Shown: positions 26,863-37,305, numbered from the stretch's first letter. The stretch is DNA of 64,000 bases from Coxiella endosymbiont of Amblyomma sculptum (GCF_009883795.1 NZ_CP033868.1:186001-250000); one strand, 5' to 3'. A program made the numbers and translations. The notes: a model not told the origin generated them from the sequence alone.

Positions 26863-28047
26863 TTAAAATTGCATAGGAGAATTTCGCACATCTTCTGTAT
26901 CAAGCGTTGGCTTATGAAATATACACTTTAGAATTTGAAAATACATTGTAGAAAGAATATCAAGGTCTGCAATACGGGTATTTTCGTTGATATGGTGTGC
27001 GGTTTTATTGACAGGACCTAGTTCGACAATCTCACAACCGGTAGAGGAAAAAAATTGCCCATCAGAGGTTCCTCCATGGAGGTTAGGTTTGGTTTGACAT
27101 TTTATGGTTTCTTTAATTACTCGACAAGTGATGGTTGCTAATTTGGTTTTTCCGCTAAAGAAAGGTCGACTGGCAAGGATCCATTGGACGTCGTATTTGA
27201 CTAGGTGTTGATTGAGAATAGACTCGAATTTTTCCTGTATTGTTTCTGGAAGACAAGAGGGAGCGAATCGCAAGTTAAATTTAGCTTTCAATTTTTCTGG
27301 AATGATATTAGGAGCTTCGCTATCGGATTCAATATTGTAGAATTGTAAAGAGGTAGACGTAGAAAAATCATTCTGATCCCAATTGGTGTGTATTAAAGCG
27401 TTGAATGCTTGAAAACAGCGATGGATGGGATTTTCGGCCAGATGAGGATAGGCAATATGTCCTTGTTTTCCAAATATGGTAATTCGACCGTACAGAGATC
27501 CTCGACGTCCGATTTTAATAGAATCGCCCAAAATGTTATTGCTGCTAGGCTCCCCAAGGATACAATAACGTATCTTGATATTCTTTTTTTGTAGAAATTC
27601 GACCACTCTACGAGTTCCGTTTTTCGCCAAACCTTCCTCATCGCTTGTAATGACAAATCCAATAGTTCCATTATAACTAGGATAATTCCTGACAAATTTT
27701 TGGGCTGCAACGACCATAGCAGCCAGTCCACTTTTCATATCTGTAGCTCCGCGACCATAGAGATATCCGTTTTTTTCAGTTGGAGTAAACGGAGGAGAGT
27801 TCCATTGTGTTTCGTCTCCAGGTGGAACGACATCAGTATGACCTGCAAAAACAAGAAGAGGAAGTTTTCTCTTTCCATTGTGTCTATGCCAAGCCCATAG
27901 ATTGCTGACTTCTGAAAAGTTCAAACGCTCGCACTGAAATCCTGAAGAACTCAGATATTTAATCAAAATGTCTTGACAACCCGCATCTTCGGGAGTGATG
28001 GAAGGGCATGCAATCAGTTGCTTTAAAAGCTTTAGTGTTTCACTCAT
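26863..28047 (-). CDS. dapE: Succinyl-diaminopimelate desuccinylase
   Basis: 394 residues. M20 metallopeptidase-fold enzyme cleaving N-succinyl-LL-diaminopimelate to LL-diaminopimelate for peptidoglycan and lysine. Zinc-site motifs: [12 protein letters not shown] (His/Asp), [27 protein letters not shown] (catalytic Glu pair), and the C-terminal His in [20 protein letters not shown] is also conserved. The start overlaps the dapD stop by 4 bases (ATGA), so the two are translationally coupled. The C-terminus is about 20 residues longer than E. coli DapE. Confidence 0.95.
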   Translation of the reverse strand: MSETLKLLKQLIACPSITPEDAGCQDILIKYLSSSGFQCERLNFSEVSNLWAWHRHNGKRKLPLLVFAGHTDVVPPGDETQWNSPPFTPTEKNGYLYGRGATDMKSGLAAMVVAAQKFVRNYPSYNGTIGFVITSDEEGLAKNGTRRVVEFLQKKNIKIRYCILGEPSSNNILGDSIKIGRRGSLYGRITIFGKQGHIAYPHLAENPIHRCFQAFNALIHTNWDQNDFSTSTSLQFYNIESDSEAPNIIPEKLKAKFNLRFAPSCLPETIQEKFESILNQHLVKYDVQWILASRPFFSGKTKLATITCRVIKETIKCQTKPNLHGGTSDGQFFSSTGCEIVELGPVNKTAHHINENTRIADLDILSTMYFQILKCIFHKPTLDTEDVRNSPMQF

Positions 28048-28892
28048 GCGCGTATTGTCTTAACATCGTGGTATTTTTCTTCGCGTAAGAATTCATTTAA
28101 AGAAATTTTATCCCGAGTGTTTTGGTCTACTTTTTTAATTATGATGGCACTGTAGCGATTGTATTCTTTTGTAGAAGAAGGAAGACTTCCAGAGATCACT
28201 ACAGAATTGGTAGGAATACGCCCGTAGGTAGTTTCTCCGGTGAGTCGATTGTAAATTGGAGTGCTCTTGCCGAGAAAAACACCCATAGAAACAACTGCGC
28301 CTTTTTCAATTACAATTCCTTCTGCGATTTCTGAACGAGCACCGATAAAGCAATTATCTTCGATAATGGTGGGATGCGTTTGTAGGGGTTCAAGAACCCC
28401 CCCAATGCCTACACCACCAGAGATATGTACATTTTTACCTATTTGAGCGCAAGAACCTATTGTTGACCAGGTGTCGATTAAAGTGCCTGAATTGATGTAA
28501 GCACCGATATTAACATAACTTGGCATAAGTACGGTATTTTGAGCTAAATAGGCACCTTTTCGTACAATCGCATGCGGAACGATGCGAATTTCTTTTTTAT
28601 TGAATTCAGCTTGGCAATAATTTTTTAGAGGAATCTTATCGTAAAAAGAAGCGTAGCCTGCTTTGAAAATTTTGTAAGGTTCGGTTTTAAAATAAAGCAA
28701 AATAGCCATTTTGATCCATTCGTTAGTTATCCAACGTCCATGGTGTTTTTCCGAAACACGAATTTCCCCTCGATCAAGAAGTTCAATAGTTTGGTGTATG
28801 CCTTCGCGAATTTTTTTCGGAATACTATCGCTGGAAAATGAATTCTTGTTGCGATAGGCCTCTTCGATAAGAGATTTAAGACAATTACTCAT
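28044..28892 (-). CDS. dapD: Tetrahydrodipicolinate N-succinyltransferase
   Basis: 282 residues. It succinylates tetrahydrodipicolinate, the step before aminotransfer and DapE. N-terminal helical domain ([16 protein letters not shown]), then a left-handed beta-helix of hexapeptide repeats ([71 protein letters not shown]). Length matches the family (E. coli 274). Presence of dapD and dapE shows the succinylase branch is used and that peptidoglycan is still made, in agreement with murA here. Confidence 0.95.
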   Translation of the reverse strand: MSNCLKSLIEEAYRNKNSFSSDSIPKKIREGIHQTIELLDRGEIRVSEKHHGRWITNEWIKMAILLYFKTEPYKIFKAGYASFYDKIPLKNYCQAEFNKKEIRIVPHAIVRKGAYLAQNTVLMPSYVNIGAYINSGTLIDTWSTIGSCAQIGKNVHISGGVGIGGVLEPLQTHPTIIEDNCFIGARSEIAEGIVIEKGAVVSMGVFLGKSTPIYNRLTGETTYGRIPTNSVVISGSLPSSTKEYNRYSAIIIKKVDQNTRDKISLNEFLREEKYHDVKTIRA

Positions 28893-29110
28893 TAGGGTTG
28901 GGTTCTGATACTTACATTTTTACATTGTGTAATGTTGTATTATGATAATAGATATTTTTTCATAAGTCTTGTATTCAGTATATATTTCTAACAATCGCTT
29001 TCGTGATACAAAGTCCGGAATAAAATACATAAGTAACTGTGTTGACGCATTCGAATATGAGCAGTAGAGTAAATGTTAATGTAATGAATATGTAATATTT
29101 TTGTGAAATT

Positions 29111-29184
29111 CGGGGTATAGCGCAGTCTGGTAGCGTACCTGCTTTGGGAGCAGGGTGTCGGGGGTTCAAATCCCTCTACCCCGA
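29111..29184 (+). tRNA. tRNA-Pro(TGG)
   Basis: 74 bases. Acceptor CGGGGTA/TACCCCG, anticodon stem CCTGC with loop TTTGGGA (TGG at 34-36), T arm GGGGGTTCAAATCCCTC. CCA is not encoded (TTT follows A73). Confidence 0.95.
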
Positions 29185-29279
29185 TTTACTATAAATCAGA
29201 GATTTGCGCAAAGGAAAAATGAAGTTATCATGGTTTTTGTTACGCGATAGTGGTAAGGAAAAAAGAAAATTAATAAACA

Positions 29280-29354
29280 GCGTCCGTAGCTCATTTTGGA
29301 TAGAGCATCGGCCTTCTAAGCCGAGGGTAGCGGGTTCAAATCCTGCCGGGCGCA
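29280..29354 (+). tRNA. tRNA-Arg(TCT)
   Basis: 75 bases. Acceptor GCGTCCG/CGGGCGC, anticodon loop CTTCTAA with TCT, T arm GCGGGTTCAAATCCTGC. The D loop (CATTTTGGATAG) is slightly unusual. CCA is not encoded (TCC follows A73). Confidence 0.93.
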
Positions 29355-29369
29355 TCCCTTACAGATTTT

Positions 29370-29443
29370 GGTGGACGTAGCTCAGTTGGTAGAGCTTCGG
29401 ATTGTGGTTCCGATTGTCGTGGGTTCGAATCCCATCGTCCACC
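29370..29443 (+). tRNA. tRNA-His(GTG)
   Basis: Acceptor GTGGACG/CGTCCAC with the discriminator C73 and a G at 29370 able to form the His-specific G-1:C73 pair. Anticodon loop TTGTGGT with GTG. CCA is not encoded (CCT follows). Confidence 0.94.
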
Positions 29444-29737
29444 CCTGCTTTCTGTATGTATGTATGATAAACGCGCATAAGAGGGTAGAATTTTTTCGTA
29501 TACAAGAAGTGTTTTGTTCTTTACGAGGTCAAATGATACAAAATAAAAATGAAGATTCTGTGTTTGTTTCTAATCGGTCAGAAAGGATTAAATTCTGATT
29601 TCCTTTCTCTTGGAAAGGAGAGTTTGCTATTTGTTTGTGTTGGTTTGTGTTGTGGACATTCTCATGGACTTAAGATTAAATCTAGGCAGAACATACAAAA
29701 TCTTAAAATCTTAGCGACTTCGAAAGATTGAAAATTC
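29444..29737. other. Spacer between tRNA-His and tRNA-Lys
   Basis: About 294 bases without a recognisable gene. A small hairpin CCTTTC/GAAAGG lies near 29600. Nothing else can be supported. Confidence 0.5.
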
Positions 29738-29849
29738 GAAAAAAGATGAGACTTTGTGGGCCGTTAGCTCAGTTGGGAGAGCAGCTGACTCTTAATCAGC
29801 GGGTCCACGGTTCGAGCCCGTGACGGCCCACAAAGTCTCATCTTTTTTC
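29738..29849 (+). repeat. Perfect 27-bp inverted repeat enclosing tRNA-Lys
   Basis: 29738-29764 and 29823-29849 are exact reverse complements. The inner 7 bp are the tRNA acceptor stem. The outer 20 bp (GAAAAAAGATGAGACTTTGT on the 5' side) are flanking DNA, so the precursor RNA could extend the acceptor helix without a break. The 3' arm ends in a run of six T and could also act as a terminator. Confidence 0.97.
29758..29830 (+). tRNA. tRNA-Lys(CTT)
   Basis: 73 bases. Acceptor GGGCCGT/ACGGCCC, D arm GCTCAGTTGGGAGAGC, anticodon stem GCTGA/TCAGC with loop CTCTTAA (CTT at 34-36), T arm CCACGGTTCGAGCCCGTG. CCA is not encoded (CAA follows). It is enclosed by a perfect inverted repeat that would continue the acceptor helix by 20 bp. 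Confidence 0.95.
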
Positions 29850-29945
29850 CAAAAAACGAGCGCTGTTTTACTCAATGTTGCCTAGTTTAGAAGAAAATGA
29901 CTTTTAAATGATTTGAATTTTCATAAGGAGGAAAGAATATTTTAT

Positions 29946-29974
29946 TTGACATTGCGATTAATCTGATATATTGA
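29946..29974 (+). promoter_or_regulatory. Candidate sigma-70 promoter of the polyamine operon
   Basis: A perfect -35 box TTGACA (29946-29951) lies 77 bases before the decarboxylase ATG. A -10 box is either TATATT with a short 15-base spacer (29967-29972) or TATTGA with 17 bases (29969-29974). The -35 box is convincing; the -10 choice is not settled. Confidence 0.45.
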
Positions 29975-30027
29975 TTGGTTGATTAGGCGCGAGTTTCGGA
30001 AAATTTCCAGAGTAGTTTTGTGCAGGA

Positions 30028-31218
30028 ATGACACTTCAAACCATTGCTTCTATAGTCGAAGAAAGGCCGGTACAACCTGTGTTTGCCTTTAGACCTTATG
30101 CTCTGGAGAAAGCAATCGATTTTTTTCGCACAAAATTCAAGGGGCGTGTTTTATACGCAGTAAAAACAAATCCAGAGCAGCATGTCGTTCAATTGGTGCA
30201 CAATTGTGGTATAACCGCGTTTGATGTAGCCTCTCATGAAGAAATGCATACTGTCAGAGAATTTGTACCGTCAGCAGAGCTCTATTTTATGCATCCTGTA
30301 AAATCGCCTTATGCAGTTTTTGAAGCTTACTTTAATTACAGTGTGCGTCATTTCTCTCTTGATTGCTTGGATGAATTGAATAAAATTTTGCGTTGTACAA
30401 AAAATGCCAAAGATCTCTGTTTACATTTACGGCTTGCCATTCCAAATACGTTCTCCGAATTTAATTTGTCGGAAAAGTTTGGTATTGACCTGTATGAAGC
30501 TCCTAAATTGTTGCAAATAATACGAAAGGTAGCTTATAAATTGGGTGTTACATTCCATGTAGGATCACAATGTATGCATCCCAATGCTTATCGTATTGCG
30601 ATTCGTATGGCCAATAAAGTAATTAGCGAGTCTGGTGTAGAAATCGAATATTTTAATGTAGGTGGGGGGTTTCCTTCTATTTATCCAGGTATGATTCCTC
30701 CAGCACTGCACATCTATTTCGAGGCGATTTACGCCGAATTCTCAAAAATAGTTTATGAGAAACCTCATATAGAATTACTTTGCGAACCGGGCCGTTCGCT
30801 AGTAGCAGAAAGTACTTCTGTAGTAGTAAATGTCGAATTGCGAAAGGGTGGAACCTTGTACATCAACGACGGTACTTACGGGAGTCTTTTTGACGCTGGA
30901 ATTCCTCACTTTATTTTTCCTGTGCATTTACTGAGTGCAAATCGCCCTACAGACAGAAATCTCTTGCCTTTTAGTTTTTACGGTCCTACTTGTGATTCTC
31001 TCGATCACATGAAAGGGCCATTCTATCTTCCTAACGACGTTAAAGAAGGCGATTATATTGAGATCGGGCAGATGGGCGCTTACGGTCGAACTTTATCAAC
31101 CACTTTCAATGGTTTTAAACAAAAAGAAGGCGTTGTTATGGTTTCAGATGAACCTCTCATGACAATGTATTCTGACGACTGTATCACACAAGAGCCTTTG
31201 GAAGTGATTGCCGCTTAA
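30028..31218 (+). CDS. Ornithine/lysine decarboxylase, PLP fold type III
   Basis: 396 residues. Alanine-racemase-fold decarboxylase like eukaryotic-type ODC. The PLP lysine is Lys46 in LYAVKTNP; HVGSQCMHP and GGGFPSIYPG bind the cofactor phosphate; the C-terminal GPTCDSLDHM supplies the active-site Cys/Asp, and GAYG.T.STTFNGF is the usual end. It would produce putrescine (or cadaverine) from ornithine (or lysine); specificity cannot be read by eye. It opens a three-gene cluster with a deoxyhypusine-synthase-like gene (31 bases on) and an agmatinase-like gene. Confidence 0.88.
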   Translation: MTLQTIASIVEERPVQPVFAFRPYALEKAIDFFRTKFKGRVLYAVKTNPEQHVVQLVHNCGITAFDVASHEEMHTVREFVPSAELYFMHPVKSPYAVFEAYFNYSVRHFSLDCLDELNKILRCTKNAKDLCLHLRLAIPNTFSEFNLSEKFGIDLYEAPKLLQIIRKVAYKLGVTFHVGSQCMHPNAYRIAIRMANKVISESGVEIEYFNVGGGFPSIYPGMIPPALHIYFEAIYAEFSKIVYEKPHIELLCEPGRSLVAESTSVVVNVELRKGGTLYINDGTYGSLFDAGIPHFIFPVHLLSANRPTDRNLLPFSFYGPTCDSLDHMKGPFYLPNDVKEGDYIEIGQMGAYGRTLSTTFNGFKQKEGVVMVSDEPLMTMYSDDCITQEPLEVIAA

Positions 31219-31249
31219 TTTGTACGATTTGTAGTAAGAGGAATGCTCC

Positions 31250-32287
31250 TTGTCTTTGAAGAAAAAATTCTTACAAAAAAAAATCGAACACATTGATATC
31301 ACTCGCTTTGACGCACGACCAATCGTTGATGCTATGAGTTGTATGTCTTTTACTTCCCGTGCACTCGCAAGAGCAACGAAGATCTTTAATCGCATGCTTC
31401 GAGACAAAAAGTGTAGCATTATTTTGACTATTGCTGGATCAACTTCAGCTGGAGGCTGTATGAAATTATACGCTGATTTGATCAGATATAACATGGTGGA
31501 TATCGTTGTAGCGACTGGTGCTAGCATTGTAGACATGGATTTTTTTGAAGCTCTGGGTTTTCGTCACTATCAAGGAACTCCGGAAGCGGAGGATCGGAAA
31601 TTGCGTGACCTATATATTGATCGAATTTATGATACTTATATAGATGAAGAAGATTTGCAACGATGCGATAATGTGATTTTTGGAATTGCCAACACTCTTA
31701 AGCCGAGACCTTACAGCTCGCGAGAATTTATAAAAGTTATGGGAGCCTTTTTACAAAAAAAAGATGAGAAAAAAGAAGATTCATTAGTTCGCTTGGCATA
31801 CGAACACGATGTGCCTATTTTCTGTCCTGCTTTTACCGATTCTTCAGCAGGGTTTGGTTTGGTTCTGCATCAAGTAAGAAACCCTGATAGACATCTGACC
31901 ATTGATTCTGTTCGCGATTTCCGTGAACTAATGGAAGCTAAAATTCGAGCGGGGACAACTGGATTGCTAATGATTGGAGGTGGAGTACCAAAAAATTTTG
32001 TTCAAGATGTAATAATTTGCGCAGAAGTTATTGGAAAATCGGTGGATGTACACAAATACGCTATTCAAATAACCGTAGCGGATGTTCGTGATGGAGCGTG
32101 TTCCAGTTCGACACTGAAAGAAGCTTATTCATGGGGAAAAGTGGATACTGCTTACGAACAAATGGTCTATGCGGAAGCCACCTCTGTATTGCCGTTATTG
32201 GTTAGCGACGCGTATCATCGAGGTTTTTGGAAAGACCGGCTGCGCAGACATTGTGCTCAGCTGTTTATCGAGGAATCGAAATCATGA
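31250..32287 (+). CDS. Deoxyhypusine synthase-like protein (probable polyamine aminobutyltransferase)
   Basis: 345 residues. NAD-dependent deoxyhypusine synthase fold: LTIAGSTSAGGCMKLYADLI, DIVVATGASIVDMDFFEALG, CPAFTDSSAGFGLV, LMIGGGVPKNFVQD, and the catalytic-Lys motif EAYSWGKVD (Lys297). Authentic synthases modify eIF5A, which bacteria lack; bacterial homologues are linked to polyamine (homospermidine) formation from spermidine/putrescine. The start is TTG 31250 with AAGAGG 8 bases before; an ATG at 31243 is out of frame. The agmatinase gene starts in its stop codon (ATGA), supporting a shared pathway with putrescine. Confidence 0.85.
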   Translation: MSLKKKFLQKKIEHIDITRFDARPIVDAMSCMSFTSRALARATKIFNRMLRDKKCSIILTIAGSTSAGGCMKLYADLIRYNMVDIVVATGASIVDMDFFEALGFRHYQGTPEAEDRKLRDLYIDRIYDTYIDEEDLQRCDNVIFGIANTLKPRPYSSREFIKVMGAFLQKKDEKKEDSLVRLAYEHDVPIFCPAFTDSSAGFGLVLHQVRNPDRHLTIDSVRDFRELMEAKIRAGTTGLLMIGGGVPKNFVQDVIICAEVIGKSVDVHKYAIQITVADVRDGACSSSTLKEAYSWGKVDTAYEQMVYAEATSVLPLLVSDAYHRGFWKDRLRRHCAQLFIEESKS

Positions 32288-33201
32288 GATGTCTTCCTTC
32301 TAGGAAAGCTTTTTTGGGATTAGATTCGAGAGACGCTGTAAATTATAAAGATGCGAAAGCTGTTGTTGTTCCATTTGGTCTGGAACAATCTGTCAGTTAT
32401 GGAAAAGGAACTGCTAAAGGACCTTCTGCAATGATTCAAGCTTCGTATAAAGTAGAGTTATTTGATGAAGTGTTTTGGTGCGAACCTTATCGCAATATCG
32501 GTATCGTAACCTTAGAAGAACCTAAAATTGAAAATGGTATATCGCGAGCGTTACAGCAATTGGAAAGATTAGTTGGATGCGTTGTAAGCGATAGAAAATT
32601 TCCTTTTGTTTTTGGAGGAGAACATTCTATTACTGTAGGTTCTATCCGCCCTTTTGTTAAGGAATATGCCGATTTGGCAATTTTGCATTTCGACGCGCAT
32701 ACGGATTTGCGCGACGGGTATCACGGAGAGTATTTTTCTCACGCTTCTGCAATTCGGCGTTGTTTAGATCATCCCAATGTCGAAGTCATTTCGATTGGTA
32801 TCCGAAATATTTCTTTGGAAGAGATTTCTTTTTTTGAAGCTAATAGGAATCGAATTCGTATTTATTGGGCGAAAGACAAAAAGAATTGGGACATTAGAAA
32901 AATCATCGATCCTCTAAAAAATCGTCCTATTTATCTTACAGTCGATGTAGACGGATTTGATTCCAGTTTAATGCCTGCTACCGGTACACCTGAGCCGGGA
33001 GGATTATTTTGGGACGATACGCTCGAAATCATTACTGCAGCGAGCGAGATAGGTACTATCGTTGGCGCGGATATTAATGAATTGGCGCCGATTTCTAATT
33101 TTCACAGTTGTGATTTTTTATCAGCAAAACTGGCTTATAAGATTCTTTCCATAGTTTTTAAAGATTTCTACAGAAGAAGAAAATTTCTGCAAGATTTCTA
33201 A
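32284..33201 (+). CDS. speB: Agmatinase/arginase-family ureohydrolase
   Basis: 305 residues from ATG 32284, which overlaps the upstream stop by 4 bases. Mn-dependent ureohydrolase with all metal motifs: [21 protein letters not shown], and [14 protein letters not shown]. The [12 protein letters not shown] signature is also present. It probably releases urea from agmatine to give putrescine. No arginine decarboxylase is in the window, so agmatine would have to come from elsewhere; guanidino substrates other than agmatine are possible. Confidence 0.88.
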   Translation: MRCLPSRKAFLGLDSRDAVNYKDAKAVVVPFGLEQSVSYGKGTAKGPSAMIQASYKVELFDEVFWCEPYRNIGIVTLEEPKIENGISRALQQLERLVGCVVSDRKFPFVFGGEHSITVGSIRPFVKEYADLAILHFDAHTDLRDGYHGEYFSHASAIRRCLDHPNVEVISIGIRNISLEEISFFEANRNRIRIYWAKDKKNWDIRKIIDPLKNRPIYLTVDVDGFDSSLMPATGTPEPGGLFWDDTLEIITAASEIGTIVGADINELAPISNFHSCDFLSAKLAYKILSIVFKDFYRRRKFLQDF

Positions 33202-33274
33202 AACTTATGAAAACGCGCACTCTCTTCAATTGCGAAATTGGCAACTGGTACACCAATCACAAACACAAATTCTT

Positions 33275-35026
33275 ATGAAAAAAAATCTCGAAGTTCTATT
33301 AAACCAAACCATCAAAAATTTAAAAGAAAAAGGAACGCTGAATTCCAATCTTTTTCCGCTATTCAAGGTTACGCAAAGTCAAAACCCTAAATACGGTGAT
33401 TTTACAACAAATTTAGCTTTAGTAATAAAAAAAACTGTGGGAATTGGCTCACGCGTTCTTGCCGAAGAGATTGTTAACGCTTTTCCATCTTCGCCATACG
33501 TTTCCAAAGTAGAAATTGCTGGTCCAGGTTTTATTAATTTTTATATTACAGCGAGCAGTTATCAGAATATCATTCCCGTTATTTTAGCAGCAGGATCACG
33601 CTATATTGGTAGTCAGATTGGTTTAGGAAAATCCATACATATAGAATATGTTTCTGCTAATCCAACAGGTCCTTTACATGTCGGTCACGGAAGAAGCGCT
33701 GCTTACGGTGCTTGTGTATCCAACTTGCTGAAAATAGTTGGCTATAGAGTACATCAGGAATACTACATCAATGATTCTGGGCGACAAATGGAGATTCTGG
33801 CGTTAAGCGTTTGGATTCGATACTTGCAACAGTATAAAGAAACTTTAACTTTTCCTCAAAATGCCTATCGGGGCCAGTATATTGTAGATATTGCCCGTAA
33901 CTTGAGAAGTAGATATGGAAATCTCTTTTTCTACTCACAGAAGACAATCTACAATCAATTGTCCATTTTAGGAATTAGCGGAAATTTTGACGATCTTAGT
34001 ACATGGATGCAGGTCCAAAAAGATTTGCTTGGAAAAAAGAATTGCAGCATTCTTCTCAATACAGCGCTTAGCCATATTTTGGAAGATATCAGAGACGATC
34101 TAAAAGAATTTGGAATTGTCTATGATGAGTGGTTTCCCGAAAGTCGATTGATAGAAAAAGATTTAATTAGAGAAATATTAGATCTTTTGTATCAACAAGG
34201 ACACGTATACGAAAAAAATGGCGCTCGGTGGTTTCGGTCCACTGGATTGGGCGATACAAAGGACCGAGTGTTGGTTCGAAGAAATGGTGTTCCCACTTAT
34301 TTTGCGTCTGATATCGCTTACCATTTCTATAAGTTCAATCAGAAATACGATGTTGTTGTCGACATTTTTGGATCGGATCATCATGGATATGTTCCTCGAC
34401 TGTGTTCTTTTTTGCGCACTCTAAGAGAGTCTGCTAATCTGCAAACTTTATTGGTACAATTTGTAGTCTTCTATCGAAAAGGTAAAAAAATTTCTATGTC
34501 TACTCGGAGTGGAGAATTTATCACGCTACGAGAACTTCGTAGAGAAGTTGGTAATGATGCAGCACGCTTTTTCTACATTATGTACAAACCCGATCAGCAT
34601 TTAGAATTTGATCTCAGTCTGGCAGTATCTCGATCAAATAAAAATCCTGTTTATTACATTCAATACGCCCACGCGCGGATTTGTCGTATTTTTCAAAAAT
34701 TGGACGAATCTTTAAAGGAATGGAACCCTGTAGAGGGAATGAGAAATTTATCTTTATTATCAAACTCTTATGAGAAAGCTTTACTGATTACTTTATCGTG
34801 TTACGAAGAAATTATACATACCGCTGTTGTACAATACGCTCCTCATCTTCTGGCTCACTATTTACAAAATCTCGCTAACCAATTTCATGCCTATTATAAC
34901 GCGGAACGTTTTCTTGTTGAGGACGACAAATTACGTAACGCGCGTCTGAATATAATTTCAGCTGTGCGACAGATTATTGCCAACGGATTGACTTTATTGG
35001 GTGTATCTGCGCCTGAAAAAATGTAG
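33275..35026 (+). CDS. argS: Arginyl-tRNA synthetase
   Basis: 583 residues from ATG 33275, which fits the family N-terminus ([16 protein letters not shown]); an in-frame upstream codon at 33230 adds residues that do not belong. Class I synthetase: additional N-terminal Add-1 domain ([13 protein letters not shown]), HIGH-like HVGHGR (residues 135-140), Rossmann core with [10 protein letters not shown], a KMSKS-equivalent [10 protein letters not shown], and an all-alpha anticodon domain ([15 protein letters not shown]). Intact. It lies 73 bases after speB, so it may be read from the same promoter. Confidence 0.96.
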   Translation: MKKNLEVLLNQTIKNLKEKGTLNSNLFPLFKVTQSQNPKYGDFTTNLALVIKKTVGIGSRVLAEEIVNAFPSSPYVSKVEIAGPGFINFYITASSYQNIIPVILAAGSRYIGSQIGLGKSIHIEYVSANPTGPLHVGHGRSAAYGACVSNLLKIVGYRVHQEYYINDSGRQMEILALSVWIRYLQQYKETLTFPQNAYRGQYIVDIARNLRSRYGNLFFYSQKTIYNQLSILGISGNFDDLSTWMQVQKDLLGKKNCSILLNTALSHILEDIRDDLKEFGIVYDEWFPESRLIEKDLIREILDLLYQQGHVYEKNGARWFRSTGLGDTKDRVLVRRNGVPTYFASDIAYHFYKFNQKYDVVVDIFGSDHHGYVPRLCSFLRTLRESANLQTLLVQFVVFYRKGKKISMSTRSGEFITLRELRREVGNDAARFFYIMYKPDQHLEFDLSLAVSRSNKNPVYYIQYAHARICRIFQKLDESLKEWNPVEGMRNLSLLSNSYEKALLITLSCYEEIIHTAVVQYAPHLLAHYLQNLANQFHAYYNAERFLVEDDKLRNARLNIISAVRQIIANGLTLLGVSAPEKM

Positions 35027-35061
35027 GGAGGGGCACTCTTTGATATCGACAGAAGTCTAAT

Positions 35062-35079
35062 TTGGAATTTGCATTCCAA
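35062..35079 (+). terminator. Hairpin after argS
   Basis: TTGGAAT-TTGC-ATTCCAA: a 7-bp perfect stem with a 4-base loop, 36 bases after the argS stop. No T-run follows, so factor-independent termination would be weak. Confidence 0.35.
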
Positions 35080-35218
35080 TAATCCAATTTTGAACTTGTA
35101 AAGGTGTTTTCTTTTCTGTTCGCGTCCGTTTTTACATTCCTCTAGACGCAGATGACTTCATCGTAATTAGCGATGTTGTTTTAACATGAATTTATCTCTT
35201 AGAGATTTACAATCTGTG

Positions 35219-35247
35219 CTTGAAAACTAGGTGTTCCAACCCAATCT
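35219..35247 (+). promoter_or_regulatory. Candidate sigma-32 heat-shock promoter of hslVU
   Basis: A perfect -35 element CTTGAAA (35219-35225) is followed after 14 bases by CCCAATCT (35240-35247), one mismatch from the -10 consensus CCCCATNT. Spacing is within the known 11-16 range. It lies about 58 bases before the hslV ATG, the right place for a heat-shock protease operon. Confidence 0.65.
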
Positions 35248-35304
35248 ATGAAAGACGTTGCCCCATTTTTATTCATAACACGTATAGATTGACAATTAGA
35301 AGTG

Positions 35305-35850
35305 ATGAAAGAATTACGAGGTACTACGATAGTTTCTGTACGAAGGGGAAGTAAAGTTGTTGTAGGAGGCGATGGTCAAGTATCGATGAGTGGTACTGTT
35401 TTGAAGGGAAACGCTTGTAAAGTTCGGTATCTCTATAAAGACAAAGTAATCACTGGTTTTGCTGGAGGAACAGCAGACGCTTTTACTTTGTTTGAACGAT
35501 TTGAAGAAAAGTTGGAACAGTATTCGGGAAATTTAATTCGTTCTGCTGTTGAGTTGGCTAAAGACTGGCGAACCGATCGAATGCTGCGCCGCTTAGAAGC
35601 ATTATTGGCGGTAGTTGACGCAAAGAAGTCTCTTATTATTACGGGTCTTGGAGATGTCATTGAACCTGAACGAAATGTCATGGCCATTGGATCTGGGGGG
35701 TTGTATGCGCAAGCTGCAGCCAGAGCTTTATTGGACAATACAGATTTAAATGCGCGAGAAATTGTTGAAAAGACACTTACTATTGCCGCTGAAATTTGCA
35801 TTTATACGAACCTTCATTTCACAGTCAAGGAACTTGATTGCGAAAAATAA
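35305..35850 (+). CDS. hslV: ATP-dependent protease peptidase subunit HslV
   Basis: 181 residues from ATG 35305 (a GTG directly before is possible). Proteasome-like N-terminal-nucleophile hydrolase; after removal of MKELRG the catalytic Thr is exposed (TTIVSVRRG). Further motifs: [29 protein letters not shown], and [17 protein letters not shown]. It forms a dodecamer with HslU hexamers to degrade misfolded and regulatory proteins. hslU follows 63 bases downstream. The predicted sigma-32 promoter upstream suggests heat-shock control. Confidence 0.96.
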   Translation: MKELRGTTIVSVRRGSKVVVGGDGQVSMSGTVLKGNACKVRYLYKDKVITGFAGGTADAFTLFERFEEKLEQYSGNLIRSAVELAKDWRTDRMLRRLEALLAVVDAKKSLIITGLGDVIEPERNVMAIGSGGLYAQAAARALLDNTDLNAREIVEKTLTIAAEICIYTNLHFTVKELDCEK

Positions 35851-35913
35851 TTTCGTCAGATAAAATTATTATGACAACTAGAAATGTGGAGTATAACGTT
35901 TAACGTTTAGGAT

Positions 35914-37305
35914 ATGCTTGAGATTCAAATGGACATGACCCCTCGAGAAATTGTTGCGGAATTGGATAAATTTATTGTCGGACAAGACGATGCAAAGCGG
36001 GCTGTTGCCATTGCGCTGCGAAATCGTTGGCGTCGGATGCAACTTCCGGAGGATTTACAGAAAGAGATTTTTCCAAAAAATATCCTAATGATCGGTCCAA
36101 CTGGTGTTGGTAAAACGGAAATCGCTCGTCGCTTGTCTAATCTAGCCGGGGCGCCTTTTATTAAAGTTGAAGCCACTAAATTTACCGAAGTGGGTTATGT
36201 GGGAAGAGATGTCGAATCGATTATTCGAGACTTGGTTGATGCTTCTGTTAAAATGATTCGTGAAAACGCCATCAGACGAGTAAGAAATGTGGCAGAAGAA
36301 GCGTCTGAAGAGCGTATATTGGATGCTCTGGTTCCGTCCACACCATCATCCTCTTCTATTGAGAAAGGGAGTATTAAAGAGGGATTGATTTCTAAAGAGG
36401 TGGTGAATAATCCAACAGAGACAAAGGAGTCTATAACGAGAGATGTCTTTCGTAGAAAGTTGTACGATGGGAATTTGGATGATAAAGAAATTGAAATCGA
36501 AATTAATATTCATCCTTCATTTGAAATTATGGGTCCTCCGGGTATGGAGGAGATGATTAGCCAATTAAAAGGCATTATGTCGAGTATATCTAGTCGACGC
36601 ACTAAGTCTCGGCGTTTGAAAGTAAAAGATGCTAGGCGTATTTTAATCGAGGAAGAAGCAACAAAATTAATCAACGAAGACGAAATTAAATCTAGAGCTG
36701 TCGCGAATGTAGAACAACACGGTATCGTCTTTCTGGATGAAATTGATAAAATCGTAAAACGAGAAGGCGCTTCAGTAGGCGCAGATGTTTCACGTGAAGG
36801 TGTACAACGTGATTTACTACCGTTGGTAGAAGGCAGTACTGTTTTTACTAAATATGGCATGGTAAAAACCGATCACATTTTGTTTATTGCTTCTGGTGCT
36901 TTTCATATTGCAAAACCTTCCGATTTGATTCCAGAATTACAAGGTCGATTTCCCATTCGAGTCGAATTGAGGGCGCTGACATCCAGTGATTTTGTTCGTA
37001 TTTTAACGGAACCAAAAGCTTCGATAACCGAACAATATATTGCACTAATGAAAACAGAGAACTGCAGATTGTCCTTTACTCCGGATGGAATCCGGCGTCT
37101 CGCCGAGATTGCGTATCAAGTGAACAGCCGCTCTGAGAATATTGGAGCTCGTCGATTGCACACTATTATGGAGCGGTTGCTGGAAGAGATTTCTTTTGCA
37201 GCGACAGATAGGGGAGATGAATCGATTACGATTGACGTTTCCTATGTTAATGGACAATTAGAAAAATTTGTAGAAGATGAAAATTTGAGTCGCTACATTC
37301 TTTAG
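35914..37305 (+). CDS. hslU: ATP-dependent protease ATPase subunit HslU
   Basis: 463 residues. AAA+ unfoldase partner of HslV. Walker [15 protein letters not shown], pore motif GYVGRD, a large I-domain (about residues 110-240, rich in Glu/Ser/Lys), Walker [11 protein letters not shown], sensor 2 region [17 protein letters not shown] and the conserved C-terminal tail LSRYIL that inserts into HslV to activate it. Intact. The family start MDMTPREIV corresponds to the ATG at 35929; the ATG at 35914 is an in-frame alternative five codons earlier. Confidence 0.96.
   Translation: MLEIQMDMTPREIVAELDKFIVGQDDAKRAVAIALRNRWRRMQLPEDLQKEIFPKNILMIGPTGVGKTEIARRLSNLAGAPFIKVEATKFTEVGYVGRDVESIIRDLVDASVKMIRENAIRRVRNVAEEASEERILDALVPSTPSSSSIEKGSIKEGLISKEVVNNPTETKESITRDVFRRKLYDGNLDDKEIEIEINIHPSFEIMGPPGMEEMISQLKGIMSSISSRRTKSRRLKVKDARRILIEEEATKLINEDEIKSRAVANVEQHGIVFLDEIDKIVKREGASVGADVSREGVQRDLLPLVEGSTVFTKYGMVKTDHILFIASGAFHIAKPSDLIPELQGRFPIRVELRALTSSDFVRILTEPKASITEQYIALMKTENCRLSFTPDGIRRLAEIAYQVNSRSENIGARRLHTIMERLLEEISFAATDRGDESITIDVSYVNGQLEKFVEDENLSRYIL

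Noticed and set aside
29111-29830. tRNA cluster as an integration site
   Set aside because: No integrase, no direct repeat of a tRNA 3' end, no foreign-looking genes nearby.
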